Source: Roseovarius indicus
GTDB lineage: Bacteria; Pseudomonadota; Alphaproteobacteria; Rhodobacterales; Rhodobacteraceae
DNA: 64,000 bases
Assembly (NCBI RefSeq): GCF_008728195.1
Contig: NZ_CP031598.1
Span: forward strand, 744,001-808,000
Direction of reading: 5' to 3'
Positions 50,652 through 58,984 of the stretch are shown here, piece after piece. Numbering within the stretch: the first letter of the stretch is position 1; the number at the start of each line of letters is the position of its first letter. A program made the translations under genes and the position numbers. The notes beneath the pieces were generated by a model. It made no database searches and was not told the DNA's origin. It saw only the letters and a list, made by a program, of their open reading frames with translations.

Positions 50652-52049
50652 ATGACCCCATCCCAGTTCATAGACCGTGCTGCCGCCGTCCTGCTGATCG
50701 TTCTGACGGCGCTGTTCGCGTTGCGGGAGTGGGGTGCCGGAGAGCCCGGGCCGGTGATCGAGGGGCTCGTGATTGTCATCCTGGTGCTGCTGGCGGTGAA
50801 TGTCCGGCTGACGCGCAAGGCGTTCGTCGTGGTGGGGCTGGTGCTGACGGCCTGGGTGGCGCTGTCGGCGGATGACTGGCTGTCGCTGGCGCGGCAGGGG
50901 CTGGAGAAGGCGGCCTTCGTGGCGGCGTTCTTCGTGGCACTCTCGACATTGCGGAACGCGGCGGAAAGCTCTCCGGCGCTGCGCAAGGGCGGGGCGTTCC
51001 TGGCGGCGCAGCCGCCGGGGCGGCGCTATGCGGCGCTGACGGTGGGCGGGCATCTTTTTGCGCTGCTGATCAATTACGGGTCGATCTCGCTTCTGGGCAG
51101 CCTGGCGTCGAACGCGGCCCGGTCGGAAGGCGACCCGGTGATCCGGGGGCACCGGACCCGACGGATGCTTCTGGCGATCCAGCGGGGGTTCATCGCGTCG
51201 CTGACCTGGTCGCCGCTGGCCTTCGCGATGGCGATCACCATTGCGCTGGTGCCGGGGGCGACCTGGGCGAGCGCGGTTCTGCCCGGGCTTGGCTCGGCGG
51301 TGATCATCACGATGACGGGCTGGGCGATGGACACGATTTTCAAGCCGCGGTTGCGCGGCAACCGGCCGCCGCCGCGCAAGCCGGAGGGCTCGTGGAGCCT
51401 GATGATGCCGCTGCTTTTCCTGCTGGTGCTGCTGGCGGTGGCGGTGTCGGCGGCACATTTCCTGACCGGTATTCGGGTGGTCGGGGTGGTGATGGTGATC
51501 GTGCCGGTGATTGCCGTGGCCTGGGCCGTGATCCAGCGGATCGGGCTGGGCCGGGAGGGCACGCTGCGCGGGCGGGTGCGGGGGTATGTCACCGGGGAGT
51601 TGCCGGGCTATCGGGGCGAGATCGTGCTGCTGATGATGGCGGGGTATATCGGCACGGTGGGCGCGCCGGTGCTGCAGCCGCTTCTGGCGTCGCTGGGCTT
51701 CGCGCCGGAGAGCCTGCCGACATGGGTGGTGCTGACGATCCTTGTCTGGATCGTGCCCATCCTCGGGCAGTTCGGGATGAACCCGATCCTGGCGGTGACG
51801 CTGATTTCGCCGATGTTCCCGAGCCCCGAGGCGCTGGGCATTCCGCCCGGCGCGATGGTCGCCGCCATCACCGCCGGCTGGGCGATGAGCGGGGCGACCT
51901 CGCCCTTTACCGCGACGACGCTGCTGATCGGGTCGTTCGGCGGGGTCAGCGCAACCCATGTGGGGCTGCGCTGGAACGGCGGGTATTTCCTTGTGGCGAC
52001 GTCGATTTTGACGCTTTGGGTGCTGGCTTACGCGTTTGTCCTGAGCTGA
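50652..52049 (+). CDS. Polytopic membrane protein of unknown function
   Basis: A 465-residue inner-membrane protein with about 11-12 hydrophobic helices and a basic cytoplasmic loop (KPRLRGNRPPPRKPEG). Segments such as GSISLLGSLASN, LGQFGMNPILAVTLISPMFP and WAMSGATSPFTATTLLIGSFGG have the helix-break and small-residue pattern of ion-transporter-superfamily carriers, but I cannot name the family. CGGAG lies six bases before the ATG. It is a single gene between the divergent RND adaptor and a convergent acyl-CoA dehydrogenase (3-bp gap). A secondary carrier is the best guess. Confidence 0.8.
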   Translation: MTPSQFIDRAAAVLLIVLTALFALREWGAGEPGPVIEGLVIVILVLLAVNVRLTRKAFVVVGLVLTAWVALSADDWLSLARQGLEKAAFVAAFFVALSTLRNAAESSPALRKGGAFLAAQPPGRRYAALTVGGHLFALLINYGSISLLGSLASNAARSEGDPVIRGHRTRRMLLAIQRGFIASLTWSPLAFAMAITIALVPGATWASAVLPGLGSAVIITMTGWAMDTIFKPRLRGNRPPPRKPEGSWSLMMPLLFLLVLLAVAVSAAHFLTGIRVVGVVMVIVPVIAVAWAVIQRIGLGREGTLRGRVRGYVTGELPGYRGEIVLLMMAGYIGTVGAPVLQPLLASLGFAPESLPTWVVLTILVWIVPILGQFGMNPILAVTLISPMFPSPEALGIPPGAMVAAITAGWAMSGATSPFTATTLLIGSFGGVSATHVGLRWNGGYFLVATSILTLWVLAYAFVLS

Positions 52050-52052
52050 GGG

Positions 52053-53729
52053 TCAGGCCGAGATCATGGCGCGATCCATGATGGTTTTCGCCGTGGCCTG
52101 CGTGACGGGCTGCGCGAGCGTGCCGAAATGGGAGCCCCATGCGCCGGGCATGCCGGGGGTTCGGGTGGCGAGGAAGGTCTCGGCCACCTCCGGCGTGCTG
52201 GCGCGGAGGAGTTCGGCGCCTTGCAGGAGGCGGGCGACGGCTTCGGTCATCGGGCGGGCGTAGAATTCTTCTTCCATCGCGGCGCCGATCAGCGCGTCGG
52301 TGTGGCGGATCATGGCGTCGAAGCGGTCGTCGTCACCTTTCAGCGGGGATACCTCGTCATGCAGGGCGTCGATGGTGGCGGGGTCTTTCAGCATGGCGCG
52401 GCGGACGTCCATGCACATCATGTTGGCGGTGCCTTCCCAGATCGAGTTGAGCGGCGCCTCGCGGTAGAGGCGGGCCATCGGGTTTTCCTCGATGAAGCCG
52501 TTGCCGCCGTGGCATTGCAGGGCCTCGTTGGCGATGGCGGGCACGCGGGAGCAGTTGAAATACTTGGCCGCCGGGGTGGCGACGCGGGCGAGGAGGCGGT
52601 CGTGCTCGTCCTCGGCCAGCCGGTCGGTCGCCTTGGCGACGCGGAGCGCCATGAGGGTGCAGGCCTCGGTCTCGACCGCCATGTCGGCCAGCACGCTGGT
52701 CATCATCGGGCGGTCGGCGATGGAGGTGCCGAAGGCGGTGCGGGTGGAGGTGTGGGTCATGGCGAGCGTCAGCATCTGGCGCATGAGCCCGGCGGAGCCG
52801 ATGGCGAAGTCGAGCCGGGTGAGGTGGGAGTGGGAGAGGATCTCGCGGATGCCCTTGCCTTCCTCGCCCACGCGGATGGCGAGGGTGCCGTTGTATTCCA
52901 CCTCGGAGGAGGCGTTGGAGCGGTTGCCGGCCTTGTCCTTGAGACGCTGGATGTTGAAGCGGTTGTAGCTGCCGTCGGGCAGGGTGCGGGGCAGGAAGAA
53001 GCAGGTGACGCCGCCATCGACCTTGGCCAGCGTGAAGAAGCCGTCGGATTGGGGGACGGAGCAGAACCATTTATGCCCGGTCAGTTCGTACCAGTGGGCG
53101 GGTTTGCCGTGGTAATCCTCGGTATGGAGGAAGCGGGCCGTGGTCTGGGTTTCCCGCAGGTCGGAGCCGCCCTGTTTTTCCGTCATGCCGTAGCCGATGA
53201 CGACGGAGGGTTTGTCGGCGACTTCGCGGCGGCTGAACTCGTATTCGGTGCCCTTGACCTTTTCGGCCCAGATGCCCAGGGCCGGCTCGGCCTCGAACCC
53301 GGCATAGGAGGCGTAGGCCATGCCGGTGGGGCAGCCGGTGCCCTGTTCGACCTGGTTCCAGACATAGGACAGGACGGCGCGGGCGTAATGGCCGTTCTTC
53401 TGGTTGGTGCGCCATGTGAGGTTGGGCACCTCGTGCTTCCACGCCAGCGACATGAGGTCGTGCCAGCTTTGGTGAAACTCGACCCAGTCGATGCGGTTGC
53501 CGAAGCGGTCGTGGGTCTTCAGCTCGGGCGAATGGCGGTTGGCGAGGTGGGCCAGCTCCTGCACGTGTTCGTCGCCGGCCATGGCGCCGAGGGCGGCGCA
53601 TTTGTCGGCGGCCCAGGGGGCTTCGCGGGCGATGGCCTCGCGCAGGACGGTGTCGCCGGTGAAGGCGTTGAAGCCGGTGGCCGGGCGGGCCTGGTTGCGG
53701 ACTTCGTGGGTGGTGAAGGTGTCGGGCAT
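52053..53729 (-). CDS. AidB-like acyl-CoA dehydrogenase family protein
   Basis: A 558-residue flavoprotein of the acyl-CoA dehydrogenase superfamily, closest to AidB. The N-terminal HEVRNQARPATGFNAFTGD and LAHLANRHSPELKTHDRFGNRIDWVEFHQSWHDLM match the AidB-type extension. YGMTEKQGGSDLRETQT is the flavin/substrate motif, and the catalytic-glutamate region is REAPLNSIWEGTANMM. The true start is ATG 53729; the frame stays open to 54233 in antiphase with the next gene. It lies 5 bp after the HpaB/AbfD-family gene in a two-gene operon controlled from the TetR region. It could act as a dehydrogenase or an alkylation-protection flavoprotein. Confidence 0.88.
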   Translation of the reverse strand: MPDTFTTHEVRNQARPATGFNAFTGDTVLREAIAREAPWAADKCAALGAMAGDEHVQELAHLANRHSPELKTHDRFGNRIDWVEFHQSWHDLMSLAWKHEVPNLTWRTNQKNGHYARAVLSYVWNQVEQGTGCPTGMAYASYAGFEAEPALGIWAEKVKGTEYEFSRREVADKPSVVIGYGMTEKQGGSDLRETQTTARFLHTEDYHGKPAHWYELTGHKWFCSVPQSDGFFTLAKVDGGVTCFFLPRTLPDGSYNRFNIQRLKDKAGNRSNASSEVEYNGTLAIRVGEEGKGIREILSHSHLTRLDFAIGSAGLMRQMLTLAMTHTSTRTAFGTSIADRPMMTSVLADMAVETEACTLMALRVAKATDRLAEDEHDRLLARVATPAAKYFNCSRVPAIANEALQCHGGNGFIEENPMARLYREAPLNSIWEGTANMMCMDVRRAMLKDPATIDALHDEVSPLKGDDDRFDAMIRHTDALIGAAMEEEFYARPMTEAVARLLQGAELLRASTPEVAETFLATRTPGMPGAWGSHFGTLAQPVTQATAKTIMDRAMISA

Positions 53730-53734
53730 GGGGG

Positions 53735-55267
53735 TTATTCCGCGGCTTCGGTGTTGGAGATTTTCTCGGGCGGCTGGCAGCCGGTGGCGCAGCAACGGCC
53801 GGGCTGGCGGGAGACCTTGCGGCCTTCGGCCAGAACGCCGCGGTCCATCAGGTCGGAGACGAGCTCCTGCCGTTCGGCGACGGGGTAATTGCGCCAGATC
53901 TCGCGCTTCATGGCTTCGGGCGAGCCGCCGCCGTGGAGCGAGATGACCGAGTACCAGTTGCCCTGGTTGGAGACGGTGAGGTCTTCGATCATGCGGGAGA
54001 TTTCCATCCGGCGCTCGGCGGGGATGTCGGGGCGGCCGCCGAGCACGGCGGTGAGGTCGGCGCGGGTTTCGGGGTTGTGATCCTCGTCCGGCCCCGGCAG
54101 CGCCACGATCAGGCCGCCGGAGACGTAGTGGGCGACGCGGTGCATGTCGTAGATCTTGGTGGCGAGCAGCAGCTTGCCGATGTTGGAAAAGACGGCGTCG
54201 GGCATGACCGAGCCGGCCGGGTCGGCCTCGCAATAGACGGAGGCGGCGACGCCGCAGGCGTAGAAGCTTTCGGTGATGGTGATCAGGTCGACCATGGCGT
54301 CGCGGATATGGGCGTGGCGGTCGACGTCGAGGCCGTTGGCGTCGACCATCATGGCGCCGGCGCCGATCAGGAGGTCGCCGAAGCCCGCGCGGGCGCCGAT
54401 GCAGGAATGGCGGTGGTGGGTGGCGTAGGAGGTGGTGAGGAAGCCGCCCTCGGTCGTCTCACCGGCGAGGAAGACTCGGTCATGCGGCACGAAGACGTCG
54501 TCGAAGATCACCACGCCGGTGGACTGGCCGTAGCGGGCGGAGAATTTCGCCGCCGCTTCACCGGGGCGGCCTGCGGGTTTGGCGACGATGGTCACGCCCT
54601 CTGCATCGACGGGGACGGCGCAGCAGACGGCATAATCGGCGTCTTCCGCCGTGTGGGTGCGGCAGGGCATGACGAGGAATTCGTGCATGTAGGGCGCGCC
54701 GGTGACGATGGCCTTGGTGCCGCGGATGACGATGCCGTCGGCGCGGCGTTCCTTGATGTGGACATAGACATCGGGGTTGGCTTGTTGGCCGGGTCGCTTG
54801 GAGCGGTCGCCCTTGGCGTCGGTCATGGCGACGCCGAGGGTGAGGTCGCGGTCCTGCACGTCATGGAGGTAGGCCATGAAGCGTTGCGCATAGTCGGTGC
54901 CGTGGGTGGCATCGGTGCGGTGGGTGGCCTGGTAGATGCCGTTGAGGGCGTCGTGGCTGAGGTAGCGCTGGGCGCAGCCGGAGACCTTGCAGACGAGGCG
55001 GACGGCTTCGAGCTTTTGCAGGAGGTCGTCGCTGCTCTCGTTGATGTGGAGCATGCGGTTGACGGTTTTGCCGCTGCTCGACTGGGTGGCGGTCAGCAGG
55101 CGTTCGGATTCGGGCCGGTGGGCGAAATCGTAGGTGACGCCGACGCCGTTGATGCCGGGGTCTAGGCGGGGCTCGTCGGCGACGCTGTCGATGCGGTCGC
55201 CGTCGATGAAGACGCGGGGGGAATAGGCGCGAAGGGATTCGCGGTAGTCTTGCGCGGTCATCAGCAT
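53735..55267 (-). CDS. HpaB/4-hydroxybutyryl-CoA dehydratase family protein lacking Fe-S ligands
   Basis: A 510-residue flavoprotein of the 4-hydroxyphenylacetate 3-hydroxylase / 4-hydroxybutyryl-CoA dehydratase (AbfD) family. Landmarks are MTDAKGDRSKRP, IVTGAPYMHEFLVMP and ARAGFGDLLIGAGAMMV. AbfD binds a [4Fe-4S] cluster through Cys99, Cys103, His292 and Cys299. By motif spacing, Cys98 and His285 are kept here, but Tyr102 and Ala292 replace the other two, so a dehydratase cluster is unlikely. The tail carries GRCCATGC, a possible metal site. ATG 55267 has GGGAGG upstream; the longer frame to 55327 covers the promoter. It diverges from the TetR gene. A flavin monooxygenase or isomerase role is more likely. 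Confidence 0.85.
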   Translation of the reverse strand: MLMTAQDYRESLRAYSPRVFIDGDRIDSVADEPRLDPGINGVGVTYDFAHRPESERLLTATQSSSGKTVNRMLHINESSDDLLQKLEAVRLVCKVSGCAQRYLSHDALNGIYQATHRTDATHGTDYAQRFMAYLHDVQDRDLTLGVAMTDAKGDRSKRPGQQANPDVYVHIKERRADGIVIRGTKAIVTGAPYMHEFLVMPCRTHTAEDADYAVCCAVPVDAEGVTIVAKPAGRPGEAAAKFSARYGQSTGVVIFDDVFVPHDRVFLAGETTEGGFLTTSYATHHRHSCIGARAGFGDLLIGAGAMMVDANGLDVDRHAHIRDAMVDLITITESFYACGVAASVYCEADPAGSVMPDAVFSNIGKLLLATKIYDMHRVAHYVSGGLIVALPGPDEDHNPETRADLTAVLGGRPDIPAERRMEISRMIEDLTVSNQGNWYSVISLHGGGSPEAMKREIWRNYPVAERQELVSDLMDRGVLAEGRKVSRQPGRCCATGCQPPEKISNTEAAE

Positions 55268-55322
55268 TGGTTTTCCTCCCTTGGGTGCCGGGGCGTGAGA
55301 GCCTGGGTTGCGGCGAAAATTA

Positions 55323-55350
55323 AACACTGTTAGATTTTACGTCAAGTGTT
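55323..55350. promoter_or_regulatory. AACACT-N16-AGTGTT dyad in divergent TetR promoter
   Basis: An inverted pair of six bases, 16 apart, lies between the divergent TetR gene and the HpaB/AbfD-family gene. Its spacer includes ACGTCA (55339-55344), also found in the two 17-bp elements at 56065 and 58837. The position, 20 bp before the TetR start, fits autoregulation by TetR. Confidence 0.5.
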
Positions 55351-55368
55351 CGAATTGGAGGATGCCCG

Positions 55369-55992
55369 GTGGACGATCGGAAGGTGGCGCGGCAGAGACG
55401 GCTGGCGGAGAGCAAGCGGCAGCATATTCTCGATGCCGCGCGGGAGGCATTTGCCGAGGACGGGCTGGAGAAGGCGAGCCTGCGGGCGATTGCCACGAAG
55501 GCGGGGTATACGCCGGCGGCGCTGTACTTTCACTTTCCGTCGAAGGAGGCGATTTACGCAGAGTTGCTGCGCAGTTCGCTTTTGTCGCTCGGGGAGAGTG
55601 TCGCGGCGGAGGTGACAGGGGCCGAGACCGCCGAGGCGCGGTTTCGCGCGGCCGGGATGGGGTTTTTTCGGTATTACGCGAAGAACCCCAGCGAGCTGGA
55701 TTTGGGGTTCTACCTGTTCCGGGGCGGCATGAAGCCCGCGGGGCTGGACCGGGAGACCGACAAGGAGCTGAACGCGGCGCTGGAGGCGGCGTTGAGGCCG
55801 CTGGCCAAGGCGGCAAGGGATATGGGGGCCGGTGCGGAGGAGGCGGAGCTGTCGATGGTGAATATCTTCGCCCATGCGACGGGCCTGCTTTTGCTGCTGC
55901 ACACGGGCCGAATCAGGATGTTCGGCGCGTCGGCGGAGGCGCTGATGCAGCAATATGTCGACCAGCAGGTCGAGGTGCTGCGGGGCGGCTAG
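55369..55992 (+). CDS. TetR-family regulator
   Basis: A 207-residue repressor. The DNA-binding domain is at about residues 15-60 (SKRQHILDAAREAFAEDG, then SLRAIATKAGYTPAALYFHFPSKEAIYAE). The helical C-terminal domain binds a ligand, likely an acyl-CoA given the neighbours. The start is GTG 55369, with GAGG just upstream. It diverges from the HpaB/AbfD-acyl-CoA dehydrogenase operon and precedes two forward operons that share a 17-bp element, so it is the natural candidate to control the whole region. Confidence 0.92.
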   Translation: MDDRKVARQRRLAESKRQHILDAAREAFAEDGLEKASLRAIATKAGYTPAALYFHFPSKEAIYAELLRSSLLSLGESVAAEVTGAETAEARFRAAGMGFFRYYAKNPSELDLGFYLFRGGMKPAGLDRETDKELNAALEAALRPLAKAARDMGAGAEEAELSMVNIFAHATGLLLLLHTGRIRMFGASAEALMQQYVDQQVEVLRGG

Positions 55993-56064
55993 GTCTGGTC
56001 ATGCATTAGGCATTCGGGCGCTTTCAAGGGGAGCGGACGGGATGCGTTCGTCTTTTATATTGGA

Positions 56065-56081
56065 TATGACGTCAGTTTCAT
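56065..56081. promoter_or_regulatory. 17-bp shared element, copy 1
   Basis: TATGACGTCAGTTTCAT, containing the 8-bp palindrome TGACGTCA. An identical copy lies at 58837-58853. This copy is about 105 bp upstream of the FAD oxidoreductase start, in an AT-rich stretch with TTTAAT just after it (56081-56086) as a possible -10. It is probably an operator for the TetR regulator upstream. Confidence 0.65.
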
Positions 56082-56185
56082 TTAATCTGCGGTGAAGCTT
56101 ACCCCCGCTGGCGGGGAAGGGATTCGCGCGGTCGGCCCTTCGCATGCCGGCGCGGGCAGGCGGGAAGGTTGGAGCGCTGTCGCAG

Positions 56186-57496
56186 ATGTCATTCAAGGCC
56201 GAACCGTATTGGTGGGAAGATCGGGGCTGGAACCGGGAGGCTCTGGTGGCCCGAGAGGTTCCGGAGAGCTGCGATGCGGTGGTTGTCGGCGCGGGGATCA
56301 CCGGGGTGATGGCGGCGTGGCGCATGGCGCAGGCAGGTCTGTCTGTGGTCGTGCTGGAACAGGGCATGCTGGGGCAGGGGGCCAGCAGCCGGAACAACGG
56401 GATGGTGGTGCCCTACCTGAAGCCATCGCCGCATGAGCTGGAGAAGAGGTTCGGGCCAGAGGGGGCGGTGCCGTATCTGAACGGGGGCGAGACGGCCTTT
56501 CATTTCGTGCGCGACCTGATCCGGGACAGGGGGCTGGATTGCGATCTCGAGGATAACGAGCGTTTCGTCATCGCGAACCGGCCGGGGGATATGGCGCATC
56601 TGGTCGAGCTGGCCGAGGCGTATAATGCGCGGAGCGACGAGGTGACGTGGACGGCGCTGTCGTCGGACGAGGTTTTGGAGCAGACGGAGGTTGCGGGGTC
56701 GGAGGGCGGTGTTCTGGTGCGCGGGACCTATTGCCTTCATCCGGGGAAATACCATGCGCGGCTGGTCGAGTTGGCGCATGCGGCGGGTGTGCGGTTCGTG
56801 GAGAAAGCGGAGGTCACGGAGATCGGGGCGGAAGGCAAATCCGTGTCGGTCAGGGGCCGGGCAGCGCCGATCCGGGCGGGGCGGGTCGTGGTGGCGACGA
56901 ACGGCTATACCGGCGGGTTTGCCGGGTGGCTGCGGCGGCGGATCATTCCGGTGCGGGCCTACATGGCCTGTTCCGAGCCGGTGGCGCCCGAGGTCATGGC
57001 ACGGCTTTTCCCGCCGGCGCGGTCGGTGACGGTTGCCAAACGGAACCTGTTCTGGATGCGAACCTCGCCCGACGGCACGCGGGTGATGTTCGGCGGCCGG
57101 GCCGGGGCATGCCGGGGCGGGTTGATGCGGAAGGCGGAAGACCTGAAGGCGGACGTGGTCGCGGCCTATCCGGAGCTGAAGGACATGGGCGTGTCGCATT
57201 GCTGGGAGGGGGTGCTGGGCTTCAGCTTTGGCCAGTTGCCGCATGTGGGCACGATGAACGGGGTGCATTACGCTGCCGGGTTCAGCGGGGTCGGGCTGAC
57301 CTTCGGGTCGTGGCTGGGCGATCAGCTTGGGCGGCTGGCGGCGGGCGAAGAGGTGACGGCGGGGCCGTTCCTGAGTTCGGCGTTCGAGACGCGGCCCTAT
57401 TATTTCGGGCAGCCGTGGTTCCTGCCGCTGGTGATCGCGAAGATGAACGCGGCCGACAGGCTTGATGCCTGGCGGCAGGGGCGGGGCAAGGGATAG
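56186..57496 (+). CDS. FAD-dependent oxidoreductase (DadA/PuuB-like)
   Basis: A 436-residue flavoenzyme of the D-amino-acid-dehydrogenase/glycine-oxidase fold, which oxidises amines or amino acids to imines. The dinucleotide-binding site VVVGAGITG (GAGITG at 35-40) ends at Glu58, which binds the ribose. ASSRNNGMVVPYLKPSP marks the flavin site, and the C-terminal FSGVGLTFGSWLGDQLGRL completes it. The layout resembles gamma-glutamylputrescine oxidase PuuB. ATG 56186 is preceded by GGAG; the frame to 56144 adds 14 residues. It is followed 47 bp later by an ArgE-like gene. The substrate is unknown. Confidence 0.88.
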   Translation: MSFKAEPYWWEDRGWNREALVAREVPESCDAVVVGAGITGVMAAWRMAQAGLSVVVLEQGMLGQGASSRNNGMVVPYLKPSPHELEKRFGPEGAVPYLNGGETAFHFVRDLIRDRGLDCDLEDNERFVIANRPGDMAHLVELAEAYNARSDEVTWTALSSDEVLEQTEVAGSEGGVLVRGTYCLHPGKYHARLVELAHAAGVRFVEKAEVTEIGAEGKSVSVRGRAAPIRAGRVVVATNGYTGGFAGWLRRRIIPVRAYMACSEPVAPEVMARLFPPARSVTVAKRNLFWMRTSPDGTRVMFGGRAGACRGGLMRKAEDLKADVVAAYPELKDMGVSHCWEGVLGFSFGQLPHVGTMNGVHYAAGFSGVGLTFGSWLGDQLGRLAAGEEVTAGPFLSSAFETRPYYFGQPWFLPLVIAKMNAADRLDAWRQGRGKG

Positions 57497-57543
57497 GGCC
57501 CTGCCGGGCCGTGACGTTCAGGAAAGCCGGGGCATTGGGGACC

Positions 57544-58704
57544 ATGCACAAGACAGATACGCTGAACCTGCTGCGCGACCTCGTCGCCTTTGACACGGTG
57601 TCGGAGCGCTCGAACATGGCGCTGATCGGGTACGTGCGCGACTACCTTTCCGCGCATTCGGTCGAGAGCCACGTGATTGCCAACGAGGCGGGCACCAAGG
57701 CCAATCTCTTTGCGACGATCGGGCCGAAGCAGGACGGGGGCGTCGCGCTGAGCGGGCATACCGACGTGGTGCCGGTCGAGGGGCAGGACTGGTCGAGCGA
57801 CCCGTTCGGGGCGGTCGAGCGGGATGGCCGGATCTATGGGCGCGGAACCTGTGACATGAAGGGGTTCATCGCGGCCGCGCTGGCATTGGTGGCGAAGGTC
57901 GATGCCGGCCGGCTGAAGCGCCCGCTTCATCTTGCGTTCAGCTATGACGAGGAGGTCGGCTGCACCGGGGTGGTGCCGATGGTCGAGGCGATCGGGCGGG
58001 ACCTGCCGATGCCGGAGATCGTGATCGTGGGGGAGCCGACGATGATGTCGGTGGTGCATGCGCACAAGGGGTTCGGCGCCTACGAGACGACGATTCACGG
58101 GAAGGCGGCGCATTCGTCGCTGCCCGATGCCGGGGTCAGCGCGACGCTGATCGCCGGGAAGCTGATGCAGGCGCTTCAGGCGATCCTGGCCGAGCGGGCC
58201 GCCCTGACGCCGCATCATTCGCCGTTCATTCCGCCGCATTCGACCTTCAATGTCGGCAGGTTGTCGGGGGGCGAGGCGGTCAACATCATTCCCGGCAAAT
58301 GCCGGATGGAATGGGAGTACCGCGCGATCAGCAACGAGGATGCCGCGGCGATTCCGGCGGCGTTCGCGAAGGCGGCAGAGGCGATCGAGGCGCGGGAGCG
58401 GGAACGGTTTCCGGGGGTGAGGATCGAGACGGTGAGGTTGGCGGGGGTGCCGCCCTTCGTGCCGCAAGCGGACTCGGATGCGGAGGCGCTGCTCAAGCGG
58501 TTGCTGGGCACGAACGAGGCCGGTGCGGTGTCGTTCGGAACCGAGGCGGGCGTGTTTCAGCAGGGGGGCATGTCGGTCGTGATCTGCGGGCCTGGGGACA
58601 TTGCGCAGGCTCACCAGGCCGACGAATTCGTGGAAGTTTCGCAGCTCAAGGCCTGCGAGGCGTTGCTGGACCGGCTGGCGGAGTGGCTGTGCCAGGACGC
58701 CTGA
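57544..58704 (+). CDS. argE: Acetylornithine deacetylase-like M20 amidohydrolase
   Basis: A 386-residue zinc metallohydrolase of the M20 family, most like ArgE. The metal and catalytic residues are visible: the histidine/aspartate in LSGHTDVVPVEGQDW, the aspartate in GRGTCDMKGF, the glutamate pair in YDEEVGCTG, and the glutamate in VGEPTMM. The dimerisation domain follows GKAAHSSLP. It removes an acyl group from an amino acid. Its place beside an FAD amine oxidase-like gene and far from arginine genes suggests use in breaking down an N-acylated compound. The start is ATG 57544; an earlier in-frame ATG at 57511 lacks a ribosome-binding site. Confidence 0.87.
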   Translation: MHKTDTLNLLRDLVAFDTVSERSNMALIGYVRDYLSAHSVESHVIANEAGTKANLFATIGPKQDGGVALSGHTDVVPVEGQDWSSDPFGAVERDGRIYGRGTCDMKGFIAAALALVAKVDAGRLKRPLHLAFSYDEEVGCTGVVPMVEAIGRDLPMPEIVIVGEPTMMSVVHAHKGFGAYETTIHGKAAHSSLPDAGVSATLIAGKLMQALQAILAERAALTPHHSPFIPPHSTFNVGRLSGGEAVNIIPGKCRMEWEYRAISNEDAAAIPAAFAKAAEAIEARERERFPGVRIETVRLAGVPPFVPQADSDAEALLKRLLGTNEAGAVSFGTEAGVFQQGGMSVVICGPGDIAQAHQADEFVEVSQLKACEALLDRLAEWLCQDA

Positions 58705-58826
58705 CCATGACGGGCCGGCGATGCGGGTGTCGGCGTTCGGAGCGCTGTTCCGGGCTGTCGCGGGCGGGGTGTGCCGGGCGGGGGATTTCGTCTCATTTCA
58801 GCCAGTTTTTTAACCGATCAAGGGCC

Positions 58827-58856
58827 TTGACTTTTTTATGACGTCAGTTTCATAAT
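58827..58856 (+). promoter_or_regulatory. Predicted sigma-70 promoter of the SDR operon
   Basis: TTGACT (58827-58832) and CATAAT (58851-58856) each match the consensus at five of six bases and are 18 bases apart. The shared 17-bp element lies between and partly over them, so bound repressor would block polymerase. The start codon of the SDR gene is 129 bp downstream. Confidence 0.55.
58837..58853. promoter_or_regulatory. 17-bp shared element, copy 2
   Basis: Identical in all 17 bases to the element at 56065-56081 (TATGACGTCAGTTTCAT), although the flanks differ. It sits in the spacer of the predicted promoter for the SDR-MaoC-ligase-amidohydrolase operon. This places the two forward operons under common control. 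Confidence 0.7.
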
Positions 58857-58984
58857 TTGAGTCATGACGGGTGTTCGATACGAGATTTGCCAGGGCCCGC
58901 GGACGGAGCATGGCGATACGGTGTCCGGCAGCGGAAGGGGGAAGCGCCCCTTGGCGGATGCAGGGCAAAACGGGGAGACAAGAC

